From Agaricus subrufescens (Eukaryota; Basidiomycota; Agaricomycetes; Agaricales; Agaricaceae), in the NCBI GenBank assembly GCA_029945375.1, contig CM057059.1, positions 2,108,001-2,172,000 of the forward strand: DNA of 64,000 nt, in the 5' to 3' direction. The notes under the pieces were generated by a model. That model searched no databases and was not told where the DNA came from. It was given only the letters and a program-made list of their open reading frames with translations. Both the position numbers and the translations under genes were made by a program. Numbering within the stretch: position 1 is the stretch's first letter; each line of letters starts with the position of its first letter. Positions 20,510 to 32,600 of the stretch are shown here, one piece after another.

Positions 20510-22698
20510 CTATACATCGACAAGAGGAGATGTAGATGCACGGTATTCTGTACTAGTGCTATCTATTAAACTCTCCTGCTGGAGTGAATGCGGGCCGGTG
20601 AATGGTATTTCGGTCGAGCCTGTAGATTGTCTCTCGGTGCCACTAAGTTGTGACTGAGCCTCGGGGATCGTAGTGTCTTCGTTCGTTGTGAGGATAGCGA
20701 GAGTCTCGCCAGACTTTCGAGTTCGGCTGTGCACGTTTTTCCCAGCAGTGAAGACCGCGATTGACAGCCCATCTACGCATCACTCCTTAAGAAAAAAGGG
20801 TGAAGACATAGCAAAAATGTGTCAACTTACGGACGATGATAGACACAAGCACCACAAAGCCTACTATGGGGTGAAGAGCTGTGGCAAGAACATCCAGTGG
20901 TGATTCCGGCGGGTTGGTGGGTTCTGGGAGGCGATATTTCGCCAAAGTGGAGATAAAGATAGCGCTAACACCCATCTGCGGATGGATGAATATTCACAAG
21001 GGCTCCACATAGTAAATGACACTCACAGGACCTGACAACGATTGAAGAATTAAACATACAGTGAAGGTAGATATTAAGCTTGAGTCCTCACCAAAATGCC
21101 CACAAAGAAGAGCTTGTTTCCTATCTTTGATTTCCGGGACCCACTTATATAGGACCAAGATGGCAGGAAACCGACGCAAAAGCAGGATTCCAATGCACAG
21201 AACCACAAGTCTCCAAGGGCTGATGCCGAGGCTACTTGATGTAAAGTCTTCCCACGGGAGCCAAGCACCGATGTAGAAGAAGCAGCCGCAGTTGAGGATA
21301 TAATCAAGTACACTTGTGAACTTGGGGATGAGTTCTGAGTTGCGGATGCTTCCATCCTCAACTTGGTCATCAAAACCACCATCCAAGGAAAAAGTATAAC
21401 CTAAAAAGGTTAGCGTAAGGAGATATCATTGTTATCGCCAATGATCACACGCCTGCGGCAAAAGCTGCCAAGAGGTCGTCACTAGCGATCGTGTTCACGA
21501 CACCCATAGTGAAAATTGCCAGTGCAAAACACTGCGCCATCAACGACTCCTGGTTGACAAATCCTCGTTTGCGGGAAAATCTCATCACGCGCGAGAAAAG
21601 ATGGCCTTCTCGAAGTGAGTATTCATCGTATACGAGATAGTGGAGATAAGTGACCTATTACAGCACCAATGAATGTTCCTAGAAGAACTTCGTCTGGACC
21701 CCAGTCAAACAATTCCTGATGATAAGACAGTCAACTTACAAAAGCAGCCTACGAACAGCCAGTTTTTGAACGCAGTGCGCAAATCGGATTCTAATGCAAG
21801 ATAGAGTGAAATGCTCAAAAATGGATAAGCAAGGCCATCGTTTGCGGCGGATTCTGGAGTTTACAGTTCTGGTCAAACTTCTTGCCAAAAAAAGCAAAAA
21901 TAACCTTCCATACCCGCTAGAAGAATTTTCCGAATATCAAACGGAACGTGTTCTTTCGCGAAATCTCCACCTGTGTATAAATGAGCAAGGGCATGGGAAA
22001 TTATCGGATGGTCCATCGATTTCACCTACGACAGAGGCGCTTATGATAGGATCTGTTGGTGTTAGGCAGGCGGCAAGGACAAGACAGGTAATGAAATCAA
22101 AGCGGTTGAAGAGAGCCTTGAGGAGTCCTGGCGAGTTTGTCTGTGAATTGAACTCCCGGAAAATAAGGGTTTTTGGAACTGACCAGCTACGATAAACCAG
22201 CCGATCGTCATGGTAGGCACCACCATGACCAAGAGGCCCTTTACATGTTGGTGCAAGTATCGTTTTGGCAAATCTGCCCCGATAGCAAATAATCCGAAGG
22301 CAAGGACGAAGCGCGTAACTTCAAGTGTAATCTGGGTGATTTCATGGGACCAGGATCGAGGGTCAAATATTCCTAGGCAAAGGGGACCCATGAGGATGCC
22401 AAATACTGTGGCGAGGACGACTTCATTTATGCAAGCCTGAAGATATGTGTCAAATGCTTCAGTAAGCGACTATTTCTGAGAGAACCTTTTCTTTGGCCAA
22501 GAGCAAAAAGGAAGATAACTGGGAAACAGTGAGTGGGGAAGCAGTATCAACCAGGCTAAAAAACGTCACGATTGCAATAAATGCGCCTATGCATGAATAT
22601 GCCAGACCGCTGGGGGAGAGCTGGGGGAAATCTTAGCTAAGGATCGAGACAAAGAGGGGAGTTTTCTGAGGTGTCCTTACTTCAGTAAGAGTGGGCAT
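20510..22698 (-). CDS. Plasma-membrane Na+/H+ antiporter, fungal NHA1/SOD2 type
   Basis: Model (minus), 12 exons: 22698-22681, 22620-22486, 22436-22184, 22127-22026, 21970-21914, 21853-21753, 21715-21655, 21608-21453, 21400-21092, 21031-21027, 20975-20831, 20772-20510; 534 aa. Seen: about a dozen hydrophobic helices and the NHA signatures FGILMGPLCLGIFDPRSWS, LAACLTPTDPIISASVVG, KILLAESAANDGLAYPFL (catalytic Asn-Asp pair), DDLLAAFAAG and GHFGPMGVSAIF. Known: these exchange Na+ or K+ for H+ at the plasma membrane for salt and pH tolerance. The C-terminal tail is short, closer to S. pombe Sod2 than to yeast Nha1. Odd: a 5-nt exon, a 37-nt intron (21716-21752) and a GC-AG intron (21401-21452). 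Confidence 0.9.
21027..21031 (-). other. 5-nt microexon of the Na+/H+ antiporter gene
   Basis: The exon GTCCT lies between GT-AG introns of 60 nt (21032-21091) and 51 nt (20976-21026). It completes Gly and adds Pro, giving the family motif GHFGPMGV. Joining the flanking exons directly would shift the frame and lose GP. Confidence 0.75.
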
Positions 22699-22969
22699 GG
22701 TGTTGGTGAATGCTCAAGCGCCAAAGAACCAGGAACAACTTGTCAGCTGGTATGTTTTGGGGGCTCTACTTTTATGGAAGTAACGGGGACCTGGGACCTC
22801 TGTTCTAATTCCACCATGATGGCGCTTAAGCCACCAGAAAGCTCTCAGCTATTCCTGTCTTTACTCTAGTTCTGCAGAGAAGGATTAATTGACAGGGAGA
22901 TGTGAAGAGTGGTTATGTAATCATCCTCTCTCACACCACCTACCTTCCCCTTCCTGCAGGCTTCACGCG

Positions 22970-25952
22970 ATGACGGGTTCTGGAAACCACTGTTCTTTTG
23001 TTCTTCTCGCGGAGTTCGACATATTAGAGGGCTCACAACTCAAGTACCAGTTTCCTCAGCCCCTCGGTGTCGATGAGAGGTACACTTATATGTTAACCTT
23101 ACACTTTGTCGGCATTAATCCGTGGCCGTGTCGTATTCAGTCTGCTCGCAACGTCGATGCTTCCTGATGGCGCTGAAGCACAACTCGATGACTGGACTGT
23201 ATTCTTTCTCAACCAAACCCATTTCAACACGATATCTCCTGTGTTGGCCCTTGACACTCCAGAGACTAAGTCTGCCAATCTTCCGGGTGAAGACAAACCA
23301 AAAGCAGCAATAAACAAACCGGACTTGCTTTGTGTGTTGAACCTTGTGCGGACAAAGCACGACAAATCTCTAAATCGGTGCGCTAACCTTTGGCCGACTG
23401 GAAGTATCTCTTAATGAAATCCACCGGTTAGCGGAGCTAAAGTGCTGGCACTCGCAATATGCACTAGACATTCCTTCATCCAAATATTCAAGGCAAGTCC
23501 GGACTATCAATATGATTTCGGAGTTAATTGAGTTATCTACGATTAGCCCTTTTTGTTGCTCGCAATCGAAGACTATTTCACGGACCCTTCTCAAGACTGC
23601 CTTGCACGCCTCTTCGATGCAGTTAACTCCATGGATTTGTCGAAAGTACCGCTCCTTACCCGACCAGAGAAGCTTGTTATGCGATCGTCAGACCGGAAAG
23701 ACATTTTTGCTGAGCGGTTTACCCAACTTACCTCAACTTCAATCAATGGCTCTGGGGCGAACCTTCACAAAGCCACGAATTCAGATGGATCATATTCGAG
23801 CTTCGAAGAAGGTATTCTGATGCGCGGAAAAGATAGGGAAAGAGACGGGAAGGTGAAACGGGAAAATGGTGCCCGTCCTAGAACCGACACTGAATCAACC
23901 ACCTCCACCTCCTCAGCGACACAGTCGGGCCAGTCACAAGGCTCACCAACGGACTCATCTTTTACACTTGGTGGTAGTGCAGTCTGGGTTGGTGATGAGA
24001 GTGTACTTGATCTTGCGAAGGATGGTACCAATGATCCAAACAATGCACCTTCGTCGGCTAGCACTACCACTGTCACGTCATCGCGCAAACGAAGATCAAC
24101 AGGCGCTTCTTCATCTTCCTCCCAAGCTCACAGTCGCGAACATCAAGCCCGCCAAATCAATGCCTCTCAATCATATTACGACGCACACTTAAGGCATGCT
24201 ATGGTGAAGGATACGCACTTTTACCATACAACAGTGACTTATCGTGACCACCCTCTTCCCATCAAAATGCCCCTAGCTACATTCCCTGAAGAGGTTGGAG
24301 ATGTATGTCGACCGGCGTCCTTTACTTTCCCACCTGCTGATAGTCAGCTTTTAGTATTCCTTGATCTCATTGATCAAGGTTTTCAACTCTCCTCAGTTGG
24401 TGTCTGGCCCGGTGCATCCACATTTACATACCTGCGGGCCGGTCACACACCCCATTATTATTCTCTTTAATGGAATAATTACAGGAAAACGTATTATTTT
24501 CCTTGGCCACAGGCGCCCCGCTGGAGATGTTTCAAACTTTGTTCTATCGGCTTGCGCTCTTGCCTCCGGTTGTGGTGTAGTGCTTCGAGGTTTCATTGAG
24601 CGGGCCTTCCCTTATGCCAACCTGGAGAACAGGGAGGAGTGGGAGTCGGTGTAAGTACATGTCTATTCTCTAGGGTATATTCGCATGATTTATTTTGTCC
24701 ATAGGCCAGCTTATATTGCTGGAGTGACAAATCCGATTTTCGAGTCTTCCAGAGCTTGGGATATACTATTCGACATCAGTTCTGGGAATGTGACAGTGGC
24801 AAGGGACATCCACTCGACCTACCCTGTTGTTGCACCAGCTTTCGGGGTGCCTTCTATAACGCGATCTGGCACAGTAAAGACCGAATCGTCAGTAACTTCT
24901 GAGACAGACCTAGAGCGTAAGGAGGGAGGAAAGAACGAAGGAATCACCACTAACAGCGACAGAATATTCATTGAAGAGGTGGGTGATTTCCTTATTCTGA
25001 ATGTCCGACGGCCATCAGTGACATTGAGAACTGGTGTAGATTCGTACCGCGATCGAGGATCATTTTGGGGAGAGCCTTGTCCGCATGCGATTTACGGAAT
25101 ATGTTTTTCGCTTTGTGCGCCTTGCTGCACGGTACGAAGAGGAAGTAACCGGAGCACCTAAATTTGGTCAACAAAGTAGTCTTTTCACTGAAAGTCCGGG
25201 GCAAGGATCCAAACTTGGTAGTGGCATTGCGTTTCCTGACGAGGGCACATGTTCCCGCGAGCTCGCTGCCAACGCCCATCGGATAGAAGCATGGCGCAAG
25301 ACCGGTTCCTATCAGTATTATATTGCAGTGCGTGAAACTGTCATATTTTTGCACCGGTTTGCTGATATGCAGGCGTTGGCATGCTAACTTAGGACTACGA
25401 GAAACTCACGGCCGGTTCAGCCATCAAAGGGTTTGATGTAGTCCATCAGTTAGCGCGCCTGCGTTTTGGAAAGAGTTTGGGGGATTCGGAGGTCCTTGCA
25501 ATCATGCGAACGCTGGCTGACAAAGTTCGGACGTACGAGCAGATAGTCGAGGTAAGTAATTAATCTCCGGTCGGTCATGAGGCTAGTGACGAGGTATGGG
25601 TAGCTGTTGGCGTTTGCTCTGCCCCAGGGGCAAGGCCTTTTACAGCTCGGCTTTGGTTTGTTTCACCAGAAAGAGGCTGTTCGAGAGGCTACTGTGGATC
25701 TCCTGAACAACCTAAGAGCATACCCGGTATGTAAATTTAGGATGGTTTTAGGCGAAACCCGGCTTATTTTGCGGCCAGGTCGGCATTTCATTCTTGCAAA
25801 GCCTCAACCATTTTCAGCGTTATGCGTACGTCCGACAGGCGCACGCAAAAGAGAGGAAGGCACAGCAGCAGCAAGATGTATTGGGTGAACCAAGCCGCTC
25901 ACTGCCTGGAACTCACCTCGCACGGATGCACTCGACGTCTGTCGTCAACTAG
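22970..25952 (+). CDS. AFI1: AFI1-like DENN/SPA-domain polarity and vesicle-traffic protein
   Basis: Model: exons 22970-23079, 23141-23377, 23432-23492, 23547-24302, 24355-24650, 24705-24978, 25040-25327, 25393-25551, 25604-25726, 25779-25952; 825 aa. Seen: the Afi1 N-terminal Arf3-docking block (CSFVLLAEFDILEGS, LKYQFPQPLG, LPDGAEAQLDDWTVFFLN, LARLFDAVNSMDLSKVPLL). A Ser-rich spacer follows, then the SPA/DENN block (FPEEVGDYSLISLIKVF, HPHLHTCGPVTHPIIILFN, GKRIIFLGH, IERAFPYANLENREEW, GVTNPIFE, HFGESLVRMRFTEYVFRF). Known: yeast Afi1 binds Arf3 and helps keep the polarity axis. Inferred: the same role, at bud or hyphal tips. The intron at 23493-23546 has a GC donor (AAG|GCAAGT). The C-terminus is Gln-rich. 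Confidence 0.9.
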
Positions 25953-26694
25953 AGCTTGTCTATTCTGCGCTCGTGCGAGGGTCGGGCAAGCTAATCAAAG
26001 GAGACGCATGGGTGCGAATGTATATAACTGCCACGTACGGCATGCCGGATCACGGGGTCAGAGACAGCCACAGGGCTGGCGCCCCAGACTGTATACTAGT
26101 TCGGTTGCTTAGTTTGTGGCACTGGCACATTTTTTTGTTGGGAATTTGATTTGTGTTTCGCAAACGGAACGTCATGGCGGATGGCTTGAAGGGCGGAGGG
26201 AGGTCAAAAAAAGAATAGCGTGCGTGCCGAGGCAAGAGGCCTCGGAATCAGCTGTCACGCGGTTGGCGACTGTAAAGAGCACACAGGGCCGGGAACTAGC
26301 GTGGTCGGACCGGGGGGAGGATAGACGGGCAGAGAAGGCCGTGATGGGAGAGCATGGTGGGCGGGGAGAGAAGACGGGGACGGCGCTGTGGGCGGCGGGG
26401 CGGGCGGGGCAGGGGACGAGGCGGACGGCGGGCGGGGGGAGGCCGATGAGTCAGGGGGCGAGGACGAGAACAGCGGCGGGAGGGACGGCCGGATATGGAA
26501 GGGGGCTGTGCCCAGGAACATATGTCGGCATGTATTTATTGACCAGATTGGCTGCAGCCGGCCACTCCTCCCCTTTCCTCCTCTTTATGTCTGCATAGCC
26601 TTTTTTCTGCTGTTGTCACGCTTTTCTGCCTTTTCTCTCCCCCGCCTTCTGCCCTCCACTAGATCCTCCTATCTTATATATATTTTTTTCATTA
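25953..26694. promoter_or_regulatory. GC-rich intergenic/promoter region upstream of a Zn2Cys6 factor
   Basis: This is 742 bp between same-strand genes. The middle (about 26290-26480) is strongly G-rich on the plus strand. The 3' part becomes C/T-rich and ends with TATATATATTTTTTT about 10 nt before the ATG. Open frames here are low-complexity and have no relatives I can recognise. No discrete site can be named with confidence. Confidence 0.4.
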
Positions 26695-28946
26695 ATGGCC
26701 AATAAACAACCTGCCGAGCGGGCTCCCCAGACCACCCTCCAGAGGGGCAAGGCCTGTCTGCGCTGCAGGTCCGTCCCCCGCGCTCTCTCCGTGATCCTCT
26801 GTCACTCATCCTCTTCTCTTTTCCTTTTCGTTTTTTTCCTTTTTCAGAAAGCGGAAAATGGTCCGTTCCCTGCCCCGCCACCGCTTGTTGCTATCCGCTC
26901 ACGTCCACCCGTAGAAATGTGATGGCGTTAAGCCAGCCTGCCAGCAGTGTGTGCGAGCCAAGAAGCCCGACGCTTGCGAATACGACGATGGAAAGGGCAA
27001 GACTCGCACCCAGATAATGCGCGAAACTATCCTACGCCTCGAACGTCGCGTTCGAGAACTCGAGGATCCCGAGTACGTTTCCCCCGCAGTGACCCTCTAC
27101 GACCCCCATGGACACTCCCGCTCTGGCTCCTCTGCTTCCTCTGTCGATTCCCCGGAAGGCTCTTTTCTATCAGTCCCACATTCCCCCTTCCCTTCTGGTA
27201 CATTCCCCACTTCCTTCACCCCTTTCCTCAGACTCACGCTTCCCTTTCAGCCGCTTCCCCATCATCACCGGCAGCCGCCTGGACACAGGTTTGTTTATTC
27301 ACCGATCCAGTTTTCTGCTTTTCGTCTCTGATCGTGTGTCAGAATGTCCCTTCTCCGTCTCCTTCGCCCTTCCTATCCGACATGTTTTTCGAGGAGCCGC
27401 GATCCTACCTTCACATGTCGCCTGAAATAGGCTCGATACTGTGAGTGATAGCACTATCTCCCCTCTTCCAGCCCTGCTTCGATCAGCTCACTGGGGTCTC
27501 CAGCCTTGATATATTCGCTCCACATCAACAACAGTGCGGCCTCGGCATCGATATCCATCAATTACGCGAATCCCTTCATCGCAGCCCTTCAGAACAGCCA
27601 CACCCTGTCTTACTCAATGCAATCTATCTTTGGGCCTGCTTTGTTTCTCGGCCAGAACCACTATGCCAAAATGAAGATCACTATCTTCGTCTAGTCTTGG
27701 AATCATTGCCCGATGCTCTCAAGTCTACTGATAAACTCGTCGACGTCATTCAGGCTTCATGCCTTCTGTCGATGTATTACCTGGCGAATGGCAGGATGTG
27801 TGAGGGGGGCTATCATGCCAGCGCAGCTGCTGCCTTGGCCGTCCAGGCTGGTCTTGGTCGGAATGCCTTTCAGAATGATCTCTGGCCTCCAGCCTGCAGC
27901 TTCGAGGATTTCGATCTAAAACCCGTGAAATCTGTACCTCAGGATGATGCCAGGATAATGTCCTTCTGGCAGATTTTCAGCCTCGATCGCTGCTGGTCTG
28001 TGTTCCTCCAAAGGCCCTCAATCATATCCGATGGTCCGGATGCTAGAAATATCATCAGTTGCCCATGGCCGCAGAATCTCAGCAGCTATGAAACAGTCCG
28101 TGATTTTTCATATCTGATTGTCACAGTATACTGATCGACTGTGCACATACAATTATCTAGGGACTCATCAATCGATGTTCTCCCATTCCAACTGTTCGTG
28201 CTTTCTTGAATGGGGATGTATCATCAGGTGGATTTTCGCCAATAGTCCTCAGAGCCAAGGCGTCTGCGCTCTTGGCTCAAGCTGATGTAGTTGCCAGTGC
28301 GTGATCCCATCTTTCCCTTTGGTAACGCCTCTTTCTAATGTAGAGGCAGACCTTGCTGGAATGAAGCAGAATGGAAGATTCGCTGATGAAGTGACAGCTC
28401 TTGACCATACTATCTCCCTCTTTCTTTCCATGCTCCTCCCGATCAATCAACTGAATCAGGTCATGCCCGAAGAGCGACAGAGTCTAACTTTGGCGCATAC
28501 TTTGGCCAACTGTGCTGTGCTTCATCTTCACCGTGCTTCTGCCCATGGCGACTCTGTTTCCTTCGAGAAATGTTCCCATGCAGTCCGAGCATGTGTAAGT
28601 GTAATGAGGCAAATCACTGACCAGGACTACCCGTTTTTGGATCCCGTCCTCGCGGTAAGACAGTGCCGTATCCCCATCACGTATAGTCTGCTCATCAAAC
28701 GATTTAGCCATGTTGGTCAAGCATATCCGATCACCTCGTGATAGAACTTGATACCATGGAGTCTGCCTGGCCATCGATGAATGTCAGCGAAATACGTGAT
28801 GAACTCAACACGATCATTCAGGCTATGACTATATTCGCCACTCGATATCCCGTTATCAGTAAGTTGTCCTCCCATGCTGGATGAGATGTGCTAAATGTTT
28901 TCCAGCGCCTGATTTGAATAAGCTTCGGAAACGATTAATGTCATGA
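26695..28946 (+). CDS. Zn(II)2Cys6 fungal transcription factor with fungal_trans domain
   Basis: Model: exons 26695-26768, 26848-26860, 26915-27172, 27232-27288, 27343-27440, 27504-28095, 28161-28296, 28344-28654, 28708-28858, 28906-28946; 576 aa. Seen: a Zn cluster at residues 21-50 (C-x2-C-x6-C-x6-C-x2-C-x8-C; CLRCRKRKMKCDG), a short leucine-rich linker/dimerisation helix (LRLERRVRELED), a Ser/Pro linker, then the fungal-specific middle homology region (LLDIFAPHQQQCG, VLLNAIYLWACFVSR, SCLLSMYYLANGR, AGLGRNAF, IMSFWQIFSLDRCWSV). Known: DNA-binding regulators of metabolic genes. The targets are unknown. The zinc cluster is split by a 13-nt exon coding KRKM, and intron 27441-27503 uses the acceptor that restores LLDIF. 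Confidence 0.9.
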
Positions 28947-29663
28947 GCTTTCTTAACGGACAATAACAAACATGGACTCAACGCATTGTCGAAGCATACG
29001 GACCTTTTTTTTTTTTTTTCATCCTTCTACTTTTTTTAAACTTTTTTTCTTTTGACAATTGGACTCTTTGGACAGGACAAGTGGGCCTTCATAACCCTTT
29101 AATATGCTTGTGCCCTAATCTCCACCTTTCACGATCTTTCGTCACGATACTTTCATCATTCATCATTCTTGCTCTTTGTTACAGGAATCTCCTTATGGAC
29201 ATACGGACATTTTGTTTCATGGACTTGGACACGGACACGGACATGCACGGACTTCAAGAAAAGTAAATAAAGTAATTTCTTACCTGTATCTGTAGATTCG
29301 CTCGAGGACGTTCGACTTGATGGTGTATTATTTTCTGCAATGGCGGCTTCTAATCTACGCCACCTATCTTTTATTACCTAGTATATAGGTTTTTTGCCCC
29401 GATTACTTGGTATAATTTTCTCGTACTTAACACCTACTGGATAGTGACGGATACTGACTGTGTTAGCCCTGTATTCACACTCTTTTTTAAGTATAGTTGA
29501 ATTCGCTCTTTGTTTGTAATGCGTTCTTTTGTTGGATAGTTAATAACTACTAGCGTGTGTCTGCTCGACTTGACAACCCTGAACCTTTACATCATGATGT
29601 CATGCGTAAGTGTATGTCACTTTCTTACTTCACCGTCCACCTTCCTCTCTCTGCTTCTCTGCT
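28947..29663. other. Intergenic region with T tracts
   Basis: This is 717 bp between same-strand genes. It contains a run of about 16 T at 29007-29023, further T-rich stretches to 29055 and a short imperfect GGACAC/GGACAT repeat at about 29221-29250. The T-rich part is probably terminator/3' UTR of the Zn2Cys6 gene, the rest the promoter of the transporter. No gene is visible. Confidence 0.45.
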
Positions 29664-32600
29664 ATGGCTTCCCACCCTCCCCACAGCTCCCCTGGCGCCT
29701 CGCTATCTGAGCTAGCTTCAGCCCAGTCCACCCCCGGCTCAAATCTTCTCGACGATCCGCCACACACCGAGCCAATCCATCTCCTACCAGAGCTCGATGA
29801 CAACGTCGATTGTCCTCCGAATTTCGTGTCCATGTCTCCTGAAGCTTTTCCCAGAGGTCTTCCCTCAAGAACTACCTCGACCAGCGCGTCTTCATCTGCA
29901 GGAAGCCGCACTGATAGAAGACGGAAACCAGAACCAAGCTCTAGTGATGTCACCCCTTTATCCCCTCAGCCTCTCAAGTCCATATCCCAATTAGAGAACT
30001 CCGATGGTTCTTCTCTACTTAGCTTGATAACTCGCAAACGCGGGGGTTCAATGGCCGCACATATGTCCAGCGGGCTAAATCAGTCCTCGTACCATAGTCC
30101 CCCTCAGCAAACTCCGACGCAAAAGTGGAGTCTGTTTGGACAGATGATGGAAAACGAAGGCCGGATACCTTCAACTCCTTCTGTGGCCTCGTACTTTGGT
30201 CCTATACCGACAGGTAACTCGACTTCCAGTATGCCGAATGTGCCAAACGATATTCTGGAAAGCCCCTTAAACGGATTGGGAGAAGGACCGGATCTGGAAT
30301 CAGCTCAGAATAGGTCCATGTTTCCTATAATCCTTGGCCAAGGGAAATCTATGGTAGAAGACGACGATTCGGATGATGACGCGTCTACTTCGAGTCACAA
30401 GACAGTCGTGCCTCCAGGGCGAAGCGGGGAATCGAGTACAAATGACTCTCGGCGCTCCTGGTTCTCTTTCTGCAAGCCTCCAACATTGACGCTCGTTCAG
30501 CGTAATATTCTCAAATGTTCTATCGCCTATTTCATCGCATCCCTCTTCACGTTTTCCCCAACCCTTTCCCACTTCATTGGAGATCTGACGTCCTATGGCG
30601 CTGGGGCCAGAGGTCCTTCGCCAAGTGGGCACATGGTTGCTACTATGTACGTACTCGCCACAACAAAAGTAGTTTTTATGGAACATACTTCTCCATTTTT
30701 ACTAGTGCTGTTTACTTTAACCCCGCCAAGACGGTTGGTGCTATGATTGAGGCGGATATGTTCTGCCTCATGGGAATTGTGTATGCTAGCTTGGTTTGTG
30801 CAGCGTCAATGTCGATGTTCTGGTGGTTTGAACAACTGCCTGGTTGGGAACTGTTTGGCGACATGACAGCTATCTTGTGGGTTGGGGTTAGTATGAGCGT
30901 GGTTGCCTGGATGAAGATTTGGATGGTCAGTATCTAAACTCATCGTAAGGATAAGATATTGACGAAATGCTTTCAAGGCCAGTCCGACTTTCAATACGGC
31001 TTGCAGCATGACGACTATTCTCATCTTCGTCGTGTATTTTTTTCTATCACTAGTGGCGCCGACTTTTACTCACGAACACTTAGGGTTGTTCGAGAAGGTG
31101 GATTCGAAACTCTGATGGGCGTCTCCACCATCATTGTATGCGGGACCCTGATCTCGAATGTGGTGTGTTACCTATTTTGGCCACAGTCCGCAACGCAGAA
31201 TCTGCAGAATAATATGGCCAAAACTTTGGATTCTTTTTCAACACTTTTGTCGATGCTCACCAAAGGATTTTTGTTGGAGAACGAGAACTTTATCCAAAAA
31301 ACTGGGATAGAGAAAGTGCAGAAGGCTGTAGATGATCATCAAAACAGTTTTACAAGCCTGAAAAAGAATCTTGCTGAGGCCAAAAAGGAGTGGCTCGATG
31401 GCGGGGAAAAGAGAGGTGTCAGTGTTTTGGGCATGGTTCCGTTGAGCAAGAATCGCAGAAAACGCGCGTACGAGGACGCCGTTGATTCTCTTAATCGACT
31501 GGCGCAGCATCTCAATGGTCTCAGAAGCTCGACAAGACTTCAGTATGATCTAACGAGGGCCGGTGTACACAAGATACACAAAGGGAAAGCGATACACATC
31601 GCTGAGCCTAATCTACCATTGGATGAAGGTCTGATGCTCGAAGCAGCAGCGCAAATGTTCGGAGCTTTGGTGGATGAGGTTGGTCCACCGCTTAAAGCCC
31701 TCCTTGTGAGTTAGTAGCTATCGCAAGTCTGTATTTAACACGATGCCTTTGTAGAAAGCCTGTACCAACACCTTGGGTCAACTCCGAGTGTCTTTCCTGC
31801 GGTCACGGACAGAACATAATCATGCTAGAGACTCGAATCAGCCTCCGGAGTTCGTTGAACTAATCGATGAGATAGAAAAGGCATTGGGAAGATTTGAAAG
31901 TACATCCAACCACGCTCTGCTGCGGTTGTACAAAAGAAGCGACTTGCCCGATCTGAGGAATGCACCGAGTCCTAGTCGACGTTCTAGTCATGCGTCTAGA
32001 ACGGATGATAGGGATGGTCTTTCGACTCAACATGAAAATGAGCACGTCTTTCTTGTGTACTTGTACGAAATTTGCATCCATGACATCTCCACCTTTGGCT
32101 CACTACCCATTTTAAAGCTTCATTTTTACCCTACAAGAATTCGCAATAGAGTTGGTCTCGTTGGTAGATGCTATGGAAAGGATCTACGGATGTGAACAAC
32201 TCCGCCTTCATAGGCGCGGATGGCTTTTCCAATCTATTCGTAATTTGTTCAGAAACCCATTCCGACGGTGCTCGGGATCGGTATACCGAAACGACCAACA
32301 ACGACAGCCTAGGCGTGGCCTACCACGGCGATTATGTGTGTACTATACCGCTTAAGTTACTTCACTGTCACTGATAAACCTCAGCGGCGTATCTTATACC
32401 CGAGCATCGTAAAGCTCATCCGGGGTTTCCAAAGATAAGGCCTCACGCTCCAAATACTATTCAGACACCATCTAGAAAAGACTTGACCTTCATAGGCCGT
32501 GTCAAACAACGATTGTGGACCATCGGGGCAAGGCTAAATGAACGCGACGTCAAGTTTGCCACAAAAGCCGGGATGGCGACCGCACTCCTCGCCGCTCCAG

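Noticed and set aside
19353..20569. Chain of plus-strand ORFs in the AT-rich gap
   Set aside because: Composition follows AT-richness (Phe, Ile, Tyr, Ser), starts are mostly non-ATG, and no splice-consistent gene emerges.
29221..29250. GGACAC/GGACAT short repeats as a possible CRISPR or satellite
   Set aside because: Only a few 6-nt units with no spacers; a chance microsatellite in an intergenic region.
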